64,000 bases of DNA from Methylopila henanensis (GCF_042681025.1 NZ_JBHUER010000007.1:1-64000); one strand, 5' to 3'; shown: positions 10,916 through 19,880, numbered from the stretch's first letter. Notes: generated by a model from the letters alone, not told the origin. A program made the numbers and translations.

Positions 10916-11427
10916 CGAACGCCCGGCAAGCGACGCCCGTGACGGAAGCAAGGCCCCGGCGGATAGCGAGGAACACGTTTTCTCGCGACGTTGCCGAGGC
11001 TATCGGCGGACGCCACTGCTTCCGGTTCGGTAAGTATCTGGGTTCGATGCTCTATCTGGATTTCGGGGGATCAGCGCAGACCATCGACAAACGCCGCAAG
11101 CGGATCGTCGAGGATCCGCGCGCCACGATCTCGATCTATGACGTGCGTTGGACGTTTCGGCGGGCTGGAGCGCCATGGATCTGCAGCGAGACCATGTCGG
11201 ATGAAGCGACGCCTTCGATCATCGCGGCGTTGAAGGAGAGGCCGTTCAAACAGGTCCACTTTCCGAGCGTCGTGGTCGCCAGGTTCGAATTCGCGTCGGA
11301 TCTCTGCCTCGACGTCGACCTCACCGACGAGTGGGATGCGCAAAGCGACATCGTCGCTTTTCGATCGGAGACGAAGAAGCTTAGCATCTCGCCCCGAGGA
11401 TACATCTACGACCAGTCGAAGAGATAA
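10912..11427 (+). CDS. Hypothetical protein of about 171 residues
   Basis: I do not recognise this protein. The reading frame begins with a GTG that overlaps the stop of the glutamine-synthetase gene (GTGTGA) and ends 6 nt before the oxidase gene, so it is embedded in the putrescine operon. The most conserved-looking part is residues about 25-60 (GGRHCFRFGKYLGSMLYLDF). There are no membrane segments, signal peptide or cysteine motifs. The base composition is visibly less GC-rich than its neighbours, with many A/T third positions, which suggests late acquisition. A second GTG at 10939 is an alternative start. Confidence 0.6.
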   Translation: MTNARQATPVTEARPRRIARNTFSRDVAEAIGGRHCFRFGKYLGSMLYLDFGGSAQTIDKRRKRIVEDPRATISIYDVRWTFRRAGAPWICSETMSDEATPSIIAALKERPFKQVHFPSVVVARFEFASDLCLDVDLTDEWDAQSDIVAFRSETKKLSISPRGYIYDQSKR

Positions 11428-11433
11428 CTGACT

Positions 11434-12720
11434 TTGAGCAGCGATCTCTTCCCAACAGCTTCTTCCTACTACGCGGCCGTGAACCCGGCGCCGGCCCCAC
11501 GTCCCCGGCTCGACGGCGTGCGGCGCTTCGACGTCGCGATCATCGGCGCCGGCTACACGGGACTGTCCGCCGCGCTGCATCTCGCCGGGCGCGGCGTCTC
11601 GGTCGCCGTGCTGGAGCAGGCGCGCGTCGGCTGGGGCGCGTCGGGCCGCAACGGCGGGCAGGTCCACACCGGCCAGCGGCTCGGACAGGACGAGCTCGAG
11701 CGGCTGATGGGGCCGGCCGACGCGCGCAAGCTCTGGAACATGGCGGAGGAGGCGAAGGGCCTGCTCCGGGCGCTGATAGCCGACCACGGCGTCGACTGCG
11801 CCTATGAGCCCGGCCTGATCCACGCGGACCACAAGCCGCATTTCGTCGAGGAGAGCCGCGCCTACGCCGAGAAGCTCGCCCGCGACTACGACTACCCCCA
11901 TGTGGAGCCGCTGGACCGCGAGCGGCTTCGCGCGCTGGTGAAGACCGACGCCTATTACGGCGGCTCGATCGATCATGGCGGCGGCCATCTCGATCCGTTG
12001 GCGCTGGCCTATGGCCTCGCCCGCGCGGCCGAATCGGCGGGGGCGATGATCTTCGAGGGTTTTCGGGCCCGGCGCCTCGTCCGGGGCAGGCCGCACCGGC
12101 TGGAGGACGGAGAAGGCGCCGCCGCGCTCGCGGACACCGTCCTCGTCTGCACCGACGGCCTGCTGGAGGGGGTGGAGCCTGCGGTCGAATCCCACGTCAT
12201 GCCGATCGCGAACCACATCGCCGTCACCGCGCCGCTCGGCGAGCGGCTGAAGGACGTGCTCACGACGCGCGCGGCCGTCTCCGACAGCCGTTTCGTGGTC
12301 TACTACTACCGCCCGACGCCTGACGGGCGGCTGCTGTTCGGCGGCGGCGAGACCTACTCCACCACGCTGCCGAAGGACGTCGCGCCGATCGTGCGGCGGC
12401 ATCTGACGAAGGTGTTCCCGCAGCTTCGCGACGTCGCGCTGGAGCACGCCTGGGGCGGCGTCCTCGGCGTCACGCCGACGCGTCTGCCCTTCGTGCGCGA
12501 GATCGCGCCCGGCGTCCTGACCGCGGCGGGCTATTCGGGCCAGGGCGTGCTGCTGGGGCCGATGTTCGGAAAAATCCTCGGCGACGCGGTCGCCGGACGG
12601 CTCGAGGGCTTTGACCTGCTGGCGCGGCTGCCCGTGCCCGCCTTCCCCGGCGGAACCTGGCTGCGCAAGCCGATCCTCGTCGCCGCCATGAGCTACTTCG
12701 CCCTGCGGGACCGGCTGTAG
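11434..12720 (+). CDS. puuB: FAD-dependent amine oxidoreductase, likely gamma-glutamylputrescine oxidase
   Basis: The 428-residue DAO-family flavoenzyme has the FAD-binding motif DVAIIGAGYTGLSAALHLA at about residues 30-48, then ARVGWGASGRNGGQ, a signature shared with PuuB and OrdL proteins. The C-terminal FAD-contact segment is GYSGQGVLLGP. PuuB oxidises gamma-glutamylputrescine to the aldehyde with release of ammonia and H2O2. The start appears to be TTG at 11434; no ATG or GTG precedes the conserved region in this frame. The next pathway genes (puuC, puuD) are not in the window. Confidence 0.83.
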   Translation: MSSDLFPTASSYYAAVNPAPAPRPRLDGVRRFDVAIIGAGYTGLSAALHLAGRGVSVAVLEQARVGWGASGRNGGQVHTGQRLGQDELERLMGPADARKLWNMAEEAKGLLRALIADHGVDCAYEPGLIHADHKPHFVEESRAYAEKLARDYDYPHVEPLDRERLRALVKTDAYYGGSIDHGGGHLDPLALAYGLARAAESAGAMIFEGFRARRLVRGRPHRLEDGEGAAALADTVLVCTDGLLEGVEPAVESHVMPIANHIAVTAPLGERLKDVLTTRAAVSDSRFVVYYYRPTPDGRLLFGGGETYSTTLPKDVAPIVRRHLTKVFPQLRDVALEHAWGGVLGVTPTRLPFVREIAPGVLTAAGYSGQGVLLGPMFGKILGDAVAGRLEGFDLLARLPVPAFPGGTWLRKPILVAAMSYFALRDRL

Positions 12721-12721
12721 C

Positions 12722-14371
12722 TCAGTGCGCGGGGGCCGCTCCGGCGCCCGCGTCCGGACGCTTCACGAGCGGGACCAGCACGACCAGGGCGAGGAACAGG
12801 ATCCCGAGCACGAGGAAGACGTCGGCGAAAGCCAGCACCAGACCCTGCTGGCGTACGCTGAGGCTGAGCTGCTTGATCGCGGCGAGGTCCGCGTCCGATC
12901 CGAGCGTCGCCGACAGGCTCTGCGCGAGTCCCGCCACGCGTTCCTCCGCCACCTGCCGGCCCCATGTCACGCTCTCGCGCAGGCGCAGCATGTGCAGGTC
13001 CTGCCGCTCGTTCAGGAACGTGTTGATGAACGCGAGACCGAAGGCGCCGCCGAGATTGCGCTTCAGGTTGAACAGGGCGCTTGCGTTCTTCAGCTTGTCG
13101 GGCGGCAGCGTCGCGAGCGAGACCACGTTGATCGGCACCATGGCGAGCATCAGCGACACCCCGCGCAGGGCCTGCGGCAGGAACAGCTCGCCGAAGGCCC
13201 AGTCACGGGTCAGCGCCGTCACGTCGAGGCAGGACAGGCCGAGGCCGACGAAGCCCGTCCCGATCAGCCAGCGCGGATCGACCCTGCGCGACAGCACGCC
13301 CACGACCGGCGCGGTCATGAACATGAACATGCCGGTGACGAACACCGTCTCGCCGATCTGCAGGCTGTCGTAGCCGCGCACCCGGCCGAGGAACACGGGG
13401 TAGAGATAGGTCAGGCCGTAGAGCCCGACGCCCAGCATGAAGGTGAGCAACGAACCGAAGGCGAAGTTGCGGTCGCGATAGGCCCTGAGGTCCACCAGCG
13501 GCTCTTCCGCGACGAAGCAGCGCCAGAAGAAGGCGATCCCGCCCACGACGGTCGCGACCGACAGGACGCGGATGGTCTCGTCCTGGAACCAGTCGTCCTT
13601 GGCGCCTTCCTCCAGCACGTATTCGAGGCTGCCGAGGAAGACGGCGAGCGCGATCAGCGCAAGATAGTCGAGCTTGCCGAGCAGGCTGAGGTCGGGCTCG
13701 TCGAAATCGACGAGGGTCCAGGCGAGCAGGGTCGCGATCGCGCCGGGGATGATGTTCACCAGGAACAGCCAGTGCCAGGAGAACAGCTGCGTGAGATAGC
13801 CGCCGACGGTGGGCCCGACGGTGGGCGCCAGCGTCACGGTCAGGCCGACCAGCGCCATGATCGCGGGCTGGTGCCGCTTCGGGAAGATGGTGTAGGCGGC
13901 GGCGAAGGCGGTCGGGATCATGCCGCCGCCGATGAAGCCCTGCAGCGCGCGGTAGACGATCATCTCCGGCAGCGTCGTCGCCGTGGCGCAGAGCGCGCTC
14001 GCCAGCGTGAAGCCGGCGGCCGAGATCGTGAACAGCACCCGCGTCGACAGCGCCCGGCCGAGATAGCCGGACAGCGGGATCATGATGACTTCGGCGATCA
14101 GGTAGCTGGTCTGGACCCAGGAGATCTCGTCCGGGCTCGCGGCGAGGCCGGCCTGGATTTCCGACAGCGACGACGAGACGATCTGGATGTCCAGGATCGC
14201 CATGAACATGCCGAAGACGAGGGCGAGGAAGCCGATCAGGCGGCGCGGCGTCACGACCGGCTCGGAGGGTCCCGCGCCCGGGGCTTGAGGAGCGGAGGCC
14301 GCCGACGCGCGGGGGACGCGGATCGGATCGGCGGGCCGGCCGTCGCCTGGGGGGAAGGCGTCGTCGCTCAT
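12722..14371 (-). CDS. emrB: DHA2-family MFS multidrug efflux transporter
   Basis: The 549-residue inner-membrane protein has 14 predicted helices as in EmrB. The DHA2 opening FGMFMAILDIQIVSSSL is clear, as are the loop motif GYLGRALSTR and motif C around LVGLTVTLAPTVGPTVGGYL. It exports drugs or other hydrophobic compounds using the proton gradient, through a periplasmic adaptor and an outer-membrane channel. The adaptor gene lies directly upstream (29-nt gap), so the two form an operon. Its stop meets that of the convergent oxidase gene. Confidence 0.92.
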   Translation of the reverse strand: MSDDAFPPGDGRPADPIRVPRASAASAPQAPGAGPSEPVVTPRRLIGFLALVFGMFMAILDIQIVSSSLSEIQAGLAASPDEISWVQTSYLIAEVIMIPLSGYLGRALSTRVLFTISAAGFTLASALCATATTLPEMIVYRALQGFIGGGMIPTAFAAAYTIFPKRHQPAIMALVGLTVTLAPTVGPTVGGYLTQLFSWHWLFLVNIIPGAIATLLAWTLVDFDEPDLSLLGKLDYLALIALAVFLGSLEYVLEEGAKDDWFQDETIRVLSVATVVGGIAFFWRCFVAEEPLVDLRAYRDRNFAFGSLLTFMLGVGLYGLTYLYPVFLGRVRGYDSLQIGETVFVTGMFMFMTAPVVGVLSRRVDPRWLIGTGFVGLGLSCLDVTALTRDWAFGELFLPQALRGVSLMLAMVPINVVSLATLPPDKLKNASALFNLKRNLGGAFGLAFINTFLNERQDLHMLRLRESVTWGRQVAEERVAGLAQSLSATLGSDADLAAIKQLSLSVRQQGLVLAFADVFLVLGILFLALVVLVPLVKRPDAGAGAAPAH

Positions 14372-14400
14372 GGCTCAAGCCCCGGACACGGGGTCTCGGT

Positions 14401-15648
14401 TCAGCGCTCCCCGGAAGGAGCGCCGGAATCCTTAGGCGTGGTGCGGATGTCGACCGAGGCGATGACGGACAGGCCGGGCCGGAGCCGCCCTTTCGCCACG
14501 TCCTCGGGCGCGACGCGCACCCGCACCGGCACGCGCTGCACGATCTTGGTGAAATTGCCGGTGGCGTTCTCCGGCGGCAGCAGGCTGAACACCGCGCCCG
14601 AGGCCGGGGCGAGGCTGTCCACCACGCCGGTCACGTCGTGCTCGGGATAGGCGTCGACCGCGAGCCGCACCGTCTGGCCGGGAACGATGTCGCCGAGCTG
14701 CGTCTCCTTGAAGTTCGCGTCGACGTAGACCTTGTCGAGCGGCACGACCGCGAGCAGCCGCTTGCCGGGCGTGACGTAGTCGCCGGCCTGCACGCTCTTG
14801 TTGCCGACCACGCCGTCGAACGGCGCCCGGATCACGGCGGCGTCGAGGTCGCGCTGGCGCTGGGCCCGCGCCGTCACGAGCTCCGCCAGCGTGCGCTCCG
14901 CCTCGCCCTTCTGGGCGACGAGCACGTCGCGGTTCGCTTCCGCGGCGACGACGCCGGCGCGGGCGGCCTCGAACGCCGCGACCGTCCGGTCGCGGTCGGC
15001 GCGCGCCTGGTCGAGGTTCTGCCGGCTGCCATAGGTGGAGTTGGCGAGCTGCTGGGCGCGGCCGTAGTCGGCGGCGGCGCGGTCGCGGTCGGCGGCCGCG
15101 GAGTCGACCTGGGCCTTCGCCTGCAGGGTCTGGGCGTCGGCGGCGGCGATCTGGCGGTCGAAACGGGCGACGCCGGCCTGCTGGGTCGCGATCTTGGCGT
15201 CGGCGGCCTCGACCGCGAGCCGGGCGTCGCCGTCGTCGAGCAGCACGAGCGGGTCGCCCGCCTTCACGAGCGCGTTCTGCTCGGCCGGCACGGACGCGAC
15301 ATAGCCGGAGATCTTGGGGGCCATCACCGCCATGTCGGCGCCGACATAGGCGTCGTCGGTCTCGACCATGAACCGGCCGACCGTCCACCAGGAATGGCCG
15401 TAATAGAGGCCGGCGGCGAGCGCCGCCACGGCGACCGCTCCGAGAATGAGGCGCTTCGGCGAGCGCCGGGCGGGCGTCTGCGCGCCCGTTCCGGCCGCGG
15501 CCGTCGCGTCGGCGGCGGGCTCCTCCTCGCCGCCGCGGCGCGCGGTCGGTCCGCGCCCGGCGACCTCGCGCGGAAAGGCGGTCGGCTGCGTCTCCGGAAG
15601 GTCTCGGTCGGAGGCAGGTTCACGTCGCATCGTCGAGCCCGAAGCCAT
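14401..15648 (-). CDS. emrA: HlyD/EmrA-family membrane fusion protein
   Basis: The 415-residue adaptor has a disordered cytoplasmic N-terminus, one membrane helix (about residues 67-88) and a periplasmic part. The lipoyl half-motifs are separated by a long Ala/Asp/Arg-rich coiled-coil hairpin (about 150-250), followed by IRAPFDGVVGNKSVQAGDYV and a beta-barrel with VDANFKETQL. It links the EmrB pump to an outer-membrane channel, which is not encoded here. Two TetR-type operator palindromes lie 57 and 109 bp upstream of the start. Confidence 0.92.
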   Translation of the reverse strand: MASGSTMRREPASDRDLPETQPTAFPREVAGRGPTARRGGEEEPAADATAAAGTGAQTPARRSPKRLILGAVAVAALAAGLYYGHSWWTVGRFMVETDDAYVGADMAVMAPKISGYVASVPAEQNALVKAGDPLVLLDDGDARLAVEAADAKIATQQAGVARFDRQIAAADAQTLQAKAQVDSAAADRDRAAADYGRAQQLANSTYGSRQNLDQARADRDRTVAAFEAARAGVVAAEANRDVLVAQKGEAERTLAELVTARAQRQRDLDAAVIRAPFDGVVGNKSVQAGDYVTPGKRLLAVVPLDKVYVDANFKETQLGDIVPGQTVRLAVDAYPEHDVTGVVDSLAPASGAVFSLLPPENATGNFTKIVQRVPVRVRVAPEDVAKGRLRPGLSVIASVDIRTTPKDSGAPSGER

Positions 15649-15704
15649 AGCGGACGTCCTGAAAGCGCCATCTGCCGCGTCGCCGAGCTGTGGCGGGGGC
15701 AGGG

Positions 15705-15723
15705 TGACTGAACCGTTCGGTCA
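15705..15723. promoter_or_regulatory. TetR operator copy 1
   Basis: TGACTGAACCGTTCGGTCA is an inverted repeat with one mismatch relative to the other copies. It lies 57 bp upstream of the emrA start, where a bound repressor would block the pump promoter. Its centre is 52 bp from copy 2, about five helical turns. Confidence 0.75.
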
Positions 15724-15756
15724 ATTACTAGCGCTGCGACGACGGTTCGACAAGAA

Positions 15757-15775
15757 TGACCGAACCGTTCGGTCA
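15757..15775. promoter_or_regulatory. TetR operator copy 2
   Basis: TGACCGAACCGTTCGGTCA is a perfect palindrome apart from its central base. Its size and form are typical of AcrR/TetR-family binding sites, and it lies on the same face of the helix as copy 1. Confidence 0.78.
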
Positions 15776-15973
15776 TTGCAGGCGCGCATGGCGTTCATGC
15801 AGGAATCGAGGAGACGCCGGCACGCGGCCCCGAGGGAGCCTTTCGATCCATCGGGTTGTGTACTTGTGAGGCGTTACGACTTCTTTTCGGCAATCCCGGA
15901 AGAATCGCGTTTCTTCGTTGTCGCGGAAGTAGGGCGTCGTGTTCCAGAGCTGGGCGCGGCCGGCTTTATTCGG

Positions 15974-15999
15974 GGCGCGCCCGCACGGGCGGGCGCGCC
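15974..15999. repeat. 11-bp perfect GC hairpin in the emrAB-tetR spacer
   Basis: GGCGCGCCCGC (15974-15984) and GCGGGCGCGCC (15989-15999) form a stem with a 4-nt loop. There is no T-tract on the plus strand, and AATAAAG lies beyond it on the minus strand. It might insulate the two divergent transcripts. Confidence 0.45.
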
Positions 16000-16189
16000 G
16001 GGTGAAACGCTGCGCCCGTCGCCCTCAGCGGGAAAGGAGCGTGTCTGCGTACACGGGAGGCGCGGCGGGCCCCGGCGACCGCGGGCGGTCGGGCATAGCT
16101 CCTCGGCGGACGCCTTCCCTGACTGAGACCGCCACAGTGCGCACGCCGTGGCGCAGGCTCGGAACGAGGCCTGCCGCCGCGCGCATGGC

Positions 16190-16208
16190 TGACCGAACGG
16201 TTCGGTCA
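16190..16208. promoter_or_regulatory. TetR operator copy 3
   Basis: TGACCGAACGGTTCGGTCA differs from copy 2 only at the central position. It lies 151 bp upstream of the regulator start, consistent with autorepression. Confidence 0.78.
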
Positions 16209-16358
16209 CTGGACGGTCTGAGTGGTCGCTGTTATCTCACGATCGGTGTTTCGAGGGGCGCGACATGGCCTGCGCCCGGCCAGCGCGTTCGCGCGCCGCG
16301 GCCTGCGGGCAGCAAGGCGCGGCCGCCCTGGACAAGGCGACAGAGGACCGGACGACAC

Positions 16359-17000
16359 GTGGAGCAGGACATTCTCGCTCAGCCGATGGCGGACGACGAC
16401 CTCGACAACGCCAAGCGCCGCCAGATCCTCGACGGCGCGCGGCTGGTGTTCCTGGCGCACGGGTTCGACGCGGCCTCCATGGGCGAGATCGCCCGGGCGG
16501 CCGGCGTGTCGAAGGGCACGCTCTACGTCTATTTCGCCAGCAAGCACGATTTGTTCGAGAGCCTCGTCCGCAACCAGTGCCGGCTGACCGCGGAGCGGCT
16601 GTTCACGCTCGACGCCGACAACCATGACGTCGCCGACGCGCTGCGCCGGCTCGGCCTCAGCTTTCTCGAGGCGATGCTGGAGCCGTCCCACGTCTCGACG
16701 GTTCGCATGGTCATCGGCGCGGCCGACCGGCAACCCGAAATCGGGCGGCTGTTCCTGGCGTCCGGTCCGCGCGCGGGCTGGGCGCGGCTCGCCGCATGGC
16801 TGCGGGCGAAGGTCGAGCACGGCGAGCTCGTCATCGAGGACGTGGACATCGCCGCCCAGCAGTTCCTGACGATGCTGAACGGCTCGGTGATGCTGCCGGT
16901 GCTGCTCGGCGGCGAGGCGCCGCCGCCGCGGGAGCGCCTCGTCTATGTGATCGACCGGGCGGTCGCAATGTTTCTCGCCGCCTATGGCGTGAAGCCCTGA
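16359..17000 (+). CDS. TetR/AcrR-family transcriptional repressor
   Basis: The regulator (213 residues from the GTG at 16359, 204 from the ATG at 16386) has an N-terminal helix-turn-helix at about residues 20-65 with GEIARAAGVSKGTLYVYFASK. A C-terminal helical ligand-binding domain of the AcrR type follows. The GTG is favoured by AGAGGA at 16342-16347. It is divergent from emrAB, and the shared operators make it the probable local repressor of the pump, released by a pump substrate. Confidence 0.88.
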   Translation: MEQDILAQPMADDDLDNAKRRQILDGARLVFLAHGFDAASMGEIARAAGVSKGTLYVYFASKHDLFESLVRNQCRLTAERLFTLDADNHDVADALRRLGLSFLEAMLEPSHVSTVRMVIGAADRQPEIGRLFLASGPRAGWARLAAWLRAKVEHGELVIEDVDIAAQQFLTMLNGSVMLPVLLGGEAPPPRERLVYVIDRAVAMFLAAYGVKP

Positions 17001-17077
17001 GCGCGTCCGGGCCGGAGCCGCGAAGGACCTCCGCGGCTTTCTGGCGCGCCGTCGCCGACCTTGCGCTGACCAGCGCC

Positions 17078-18085
17078 GTGGCGACCGCCGGGGCGCTCGC
17101 CTTCTTCGCCGCCGGCCTGCCGGCGCCCTGGCTCGTGGGGTCGGTGGTGCTGACCGGCGCGGCCTCGCTCGCGGGCTGGATACGCCCCGTGCCGCCGCGC
17201 GTCCGGAACGCGGTGCTGATCCTCCTTGGCGTTTCGCTCGGCTCGGCGGTGACGCCGACGACGGTGGCGGGCGTCCTGATGTGGCCCGGCAGCATGGCGG
17301 CGCTCGGCGTGGCGGTCGCGGCCATGGTGGCCGCCTCCTACTGGGTCTTGCGGCGGGGCTTCGGCTGGGACCGGCCGAGCGCCTTCTACGCCTCGCCGCC
17401 CGGCGCGCTCACCGCCACGCTCGCGATCGCGAGCGACAGCTCGGCCGACATGAGCAAGGTCGCTGTGGTGCAGGTGTTCCGCGTGTTCGTGCTGGTCGCC
17501 GTGGTCCCGGTGCTCGCGGCGCTCGGCGGCGCGCCGCTGGGGGCCGCGCCCGCGACGCCCACCGGCTCGCCGGGAACGCTTCTGGCGCTGATCGCCGCGG
17601 GCGCCGCGGGCGGGCTCGCCGCGCATCTCTTCCGGCTGCCGGGCGGCCTCATGATCGGCGCCTTCGCCGTCAGCGCCACGCTGCACGCGACGGGCGTCAC
17701 GGCGGCGGCGCTTCCGCAGGCGGTCGCGCTGCCGTGCTTCGTCGCTCTCGGCGCGATCGTCGGAACGCGCTTCGCCGGCCTGACGCCCCGCATCGTGCTC
17801 GGCCTGCTGAAGCCCTCGGTCGCTTCGTTCCTTGTCGCGTCCGCGCTCGCGCTCGGGTTCTCGCTCGGCGTCGGCTGGTGGCTCGACCTGCCGATCGCGC
17901 AGGTGTTCGTCGCCTTCGCGCCGGGCGGGCTCGAGGCCATGATGCTGATGGCCTATCTGCTCGGGCTCGATCCCGCTTACGTGGGCGCGCATCACGTCGC
18001 CCGCTTCGTCGCGATCAGCTTCGCGGTTCCGCTGTTCGCGCGGCTGGCGGCGCCCGAAGCCGACCGGCCGGACGGTTCGCAATGA
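17078..18085 (+). CDS. AbrB-family membrane protein
   Basis: The protein has about ten hydrophobic helices arranged as two similar halves (APWLVGSVVLTGAASLAGW; LPGGLMIGAFAVSATLH), the duplicated AbrB membrane domain. The family was named from a regulator of ammonia monooxygenase but is probably a transporter; the substrate is unknown. The start is uncertain. The first helix appears to begin before the first GTG (17078), yet no ATG, GTG or TTG lies between there and the tetR stop; only a CTG at 16997, overlapping that stop, would include it. Tight packing suggests co-transcription with tetR. Confidence 0.75.
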   Translation: MATAGALAFFAAGLPAPWLVGSVVLTGAASLAGWIRPVPPRVRNAVLILLGVSLGSAVTPTTVAGVLMWPGSMAALGVAVAAMVAASYWVLRRGFGWDRPSAFYASPPGALTATLAIASDSSADMSKVAVVQVFRVFVLVAVVPVLAALGGAPLGAAPATPTGSPGTLLALIAAGAAGGLAAHLFRLPGGLMIGAFAVSATLHATGVTAAALPQAVALPCFVALGAIVGTRFAGLTPRIVLGLLKPSVASFLVASALALGFSLGVGWWLDLPIAQVFVAFAPGGLEAMMLMAYLLGLDPAYVGAHHVARFVAISFAVPLFARLAAPEADRPDGSQ

Positions 18086-18142
18086 CCTCCGTTTCGTGCT
18101 AAGGGCTTGCGTCCCCAGGCTCCCGACCCCCGCTTTCCATCG

Positions 18143-19366
18143 ATGACCACGCTCGACCTCACCCGACGCAACCCCAACGCCGCGCGGATCCCGGCTGCGA
18201 CCGCCCCGGCGGCTGCGCCCGCGGCGCCGTCGCTGGTCGGCCTGACGCGCGCCGGGCTGTCGGCTGCGCTCGCCTCGATCGGGGTCCCGGAGCGTCAGCT
18301 CAAGATGCGCGCGGCGCAGCTCAATCACTGGCTGCACAACCGCGGCGCGTCCGACTTCGGCGCGATGACCAACGTGTCGAAGGATCTGCGCGCCGCGCTG
18401 GCGCAGGCCTTTACCCTGGCGCGGCCCGAGATCGTGTCGGAGCAGATCTCCGTCGACGGCACCCGCAAGTGGCTGCTGCGCATGCCCTCGACCGGGCGCC
18501 ACGACTCCGGCGCCGAGATCGAGACGGTGTACATCCCTGAAGAGGGACGCGGCACGCTGTGTGTGTCGAGCCAGGTCGGCTGCACGCTCACCTGTTCGTT
18601 CTGCCACACCGGCACCCAGCGCATGGTGCGCAACCTGACGGCCGCCGAGATCGTCGCGCAGCTCATCGTGGCGCGCGACCGGCTCGGCGACTGGACCGGC
18701 GCCGCGCCCGACGGAGCCGCCGTGCCGAGCGACGGCGGCCGCTTCGTGACCAACATTGTGTTCATGGGCATGGGCGAGCCGCTCTACAATCTCGACGGCG
18801 TGCGCGACGCGATCGAGGTGATCGCGGATGGGGAGGGGCTCGGCCTCGGCCGCCGCAAGATCACGGTCTCGACCTCCGGCGTGGTGCCCGAGATGCGCCG
18901 CCTCGGCGAGGAGACCGGCGCCCAGCTCGCGATCTCGCTCCACGCCGTGCGCGACGACCTGCGCGACGTTCTGGTGCCGATCAACAAGAAGCACCCGATC
19001 GCCGAGCTGATGGAGGCGTGCCGTACCTATCCGGGCGCGTCCAACGCGCGGCGCATCACCTTCGAATATGTGATGCTGAAGGGGATCAACGACAGCCCCG
19101 CCGAAGCGCGCGAGCTGGTGCGGCTGCTGGCGGGCCTGCCGGCCAAGATCAACCTGATCCCGTTCAACCCGTGGCCGGGCAGCCCGTACGAATGCTCCGA
19201 CTGGGACACGATCGAGCGGTTCTCCGAGATCGTGTTCCGCGCCGGCTACGCCAGCCCCGTGCGCACGCCCCGCGGCCGCGACATCTATGCCGCCTGCGGC
19301 CAGCTCAAATCCGAGACCAAGCGGATGCGCGCCAAGGAGCGCATGGCGCTCGAGGCGGCGGAGTGA
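18143..19366 (+). CDS. rlmN: 23S rRNA (adenine-C2)-methyltransferase RlmN
   Basis: The 407-residue radical-SAM enzyme methylates C2 of A2503 in 23S rRNA and A37 of some tRNAs. The [4Fe-4S]-binding motif is GCTLTCSFCHTGTQRM, followed by FMGMGEPLYN and the SAM-site segment ISLHAVRDDLRDVLVP. The C-terminal cysteine in YAACGQL is the one that forms the transient methyl-transfer link. The ATG at 18143 gives the usual length plus a short Ala/Pro-rich N-terminal extension. Confidence 0.95.
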   Translation: MTTLDLTRRNPNAARIPAATAPAAAPAAPSLVGLTRAGLSAALASIGVPERQLKMRAAQLNHWLHNRGASDFGAMTNVSKDLRAALAQAFTLARPEIVSEQISVDGTRKWLLRMPSTGRHDSGAEIETVYIPEEGRGTLCVSSQVGCTLTCSFCHTGTQRMVRNLTAAEIVAQLIVARDRLGDWTGAAPDGAAVPSDGGRFVTNIVFMGMGEPLYNLDGVRDAIEVIADGEGLGLGRRKITVSTSGVVPEMRRLGEETGAQLAISLHAVRDDLRDVLVPINKKHPIAELMEACRTYPGASNARRITFEYVMLKGINDSPAEARELVRLLAGLPAKINLIPFNPWPGSPYECSDWDTIERFSEIVFRAGYASPVRTPRGRDIYAACGQLKSETKRMRAKERMALEAAE

Positions 19367-19410
19367 CCCGCGCGGCGTGCGGACGACCAAGCGCAGGGCG
19401 CTGACGCCCT

Positions 19411-19872
19411 ATGCTCGCCCGGATCGCCGCCCGGCTGATCGTCGCCCCGCTCGGATTCACGCTCGGGCTGCTGGCGGGCGTGCTGGCGCTGGCGATCATT
19501 TCGGCGAACCACTTCGGCGACGTGTCGCTGTTTCCCGACGAGATCGTGCTGCTGGGCGTCGACATGACGATCGGCGCCTGGACGGTGATCCTCGTGCTCG
19601 GGCCGCTGGTCGCCGCCCCGGCCATCGTCGCCGTCCTGATCGGCGAAATGTTCGCGATCCGAAGCTGGGCCTATTACGCCATCGCCGGGGCGGCGACCGC
19701 CTTCGCGCCGTGGGCGCTCCTGCCGTCCGGCGTCGACGGGGCGCTGTTCACGGCGGCCGACATCCTCGCCTGCGGCTTCGTCGGAGGCCTCGTGCACTGG
19801 CTGGTGGCCGGCCGCGGGGCGGGTCTCGACGCCGGCGCCAATGCGCCTGCGGACCGTCCGCCATCGGCGTGA
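19411..19872 (+). CDS. Hypothetical membrane protein of 153 residues
   Basis: The protein has four predicted membrane helices (about residues 10-32, 53-80, 83-105 and 115-133). I do not recognise a named family; similar small four-helix proteins of unknown function are common in Hyphomicrobiales. It starts 44 nt after rlmN and may be co-transcribed with it. A small hairpin with a T-run follows its stop. Confidence 0.6.
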   Translation: MLARIAARLIVAPLGFTLGLLAGVLALAIISANHFGDVSLFPDEIVLLGVDMTIGAWTVILVLGPLVAAPAIVAVLIGEMFAIRSWAYYAIAGAATAFAPWALLPSGVDGALFTAADILACGFVGGLVHWLVAGRGAGLDAGANAPADRPPSA

Positions 19873-19880
19873 CACGGATT

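Larger units (their letters stand above)
15649..16358. promoter_or_regulatory. 710-bp divergent control region of emrAB and tetR
   Basis: I see no convincing gene in this stretch. It contains three copies of a 19-bp palindrome (listed separately) and one very stable GC hairpin. The first two palindromes lie near the pump start and the third is 151 bp before the regulator start. The length is much larger than needed for two promoters. Confidence 0.6.

Noticed and set aside
12725..14650. 641-residue plus-strand frame opposite emrB
   Set aside because: It is rich in Gln/Arg/Glu/His with no family features, as expected for the complement of a membrane-protein gene.
15874..16209. Possible 111-residue gene in the emrAB-tetR spacer
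   Set aside because: Its start lies in an operator palindrome, it has no ribosome-binding site, and the protein is low-complexity Arg/Pro/Ala/Ser sequence.
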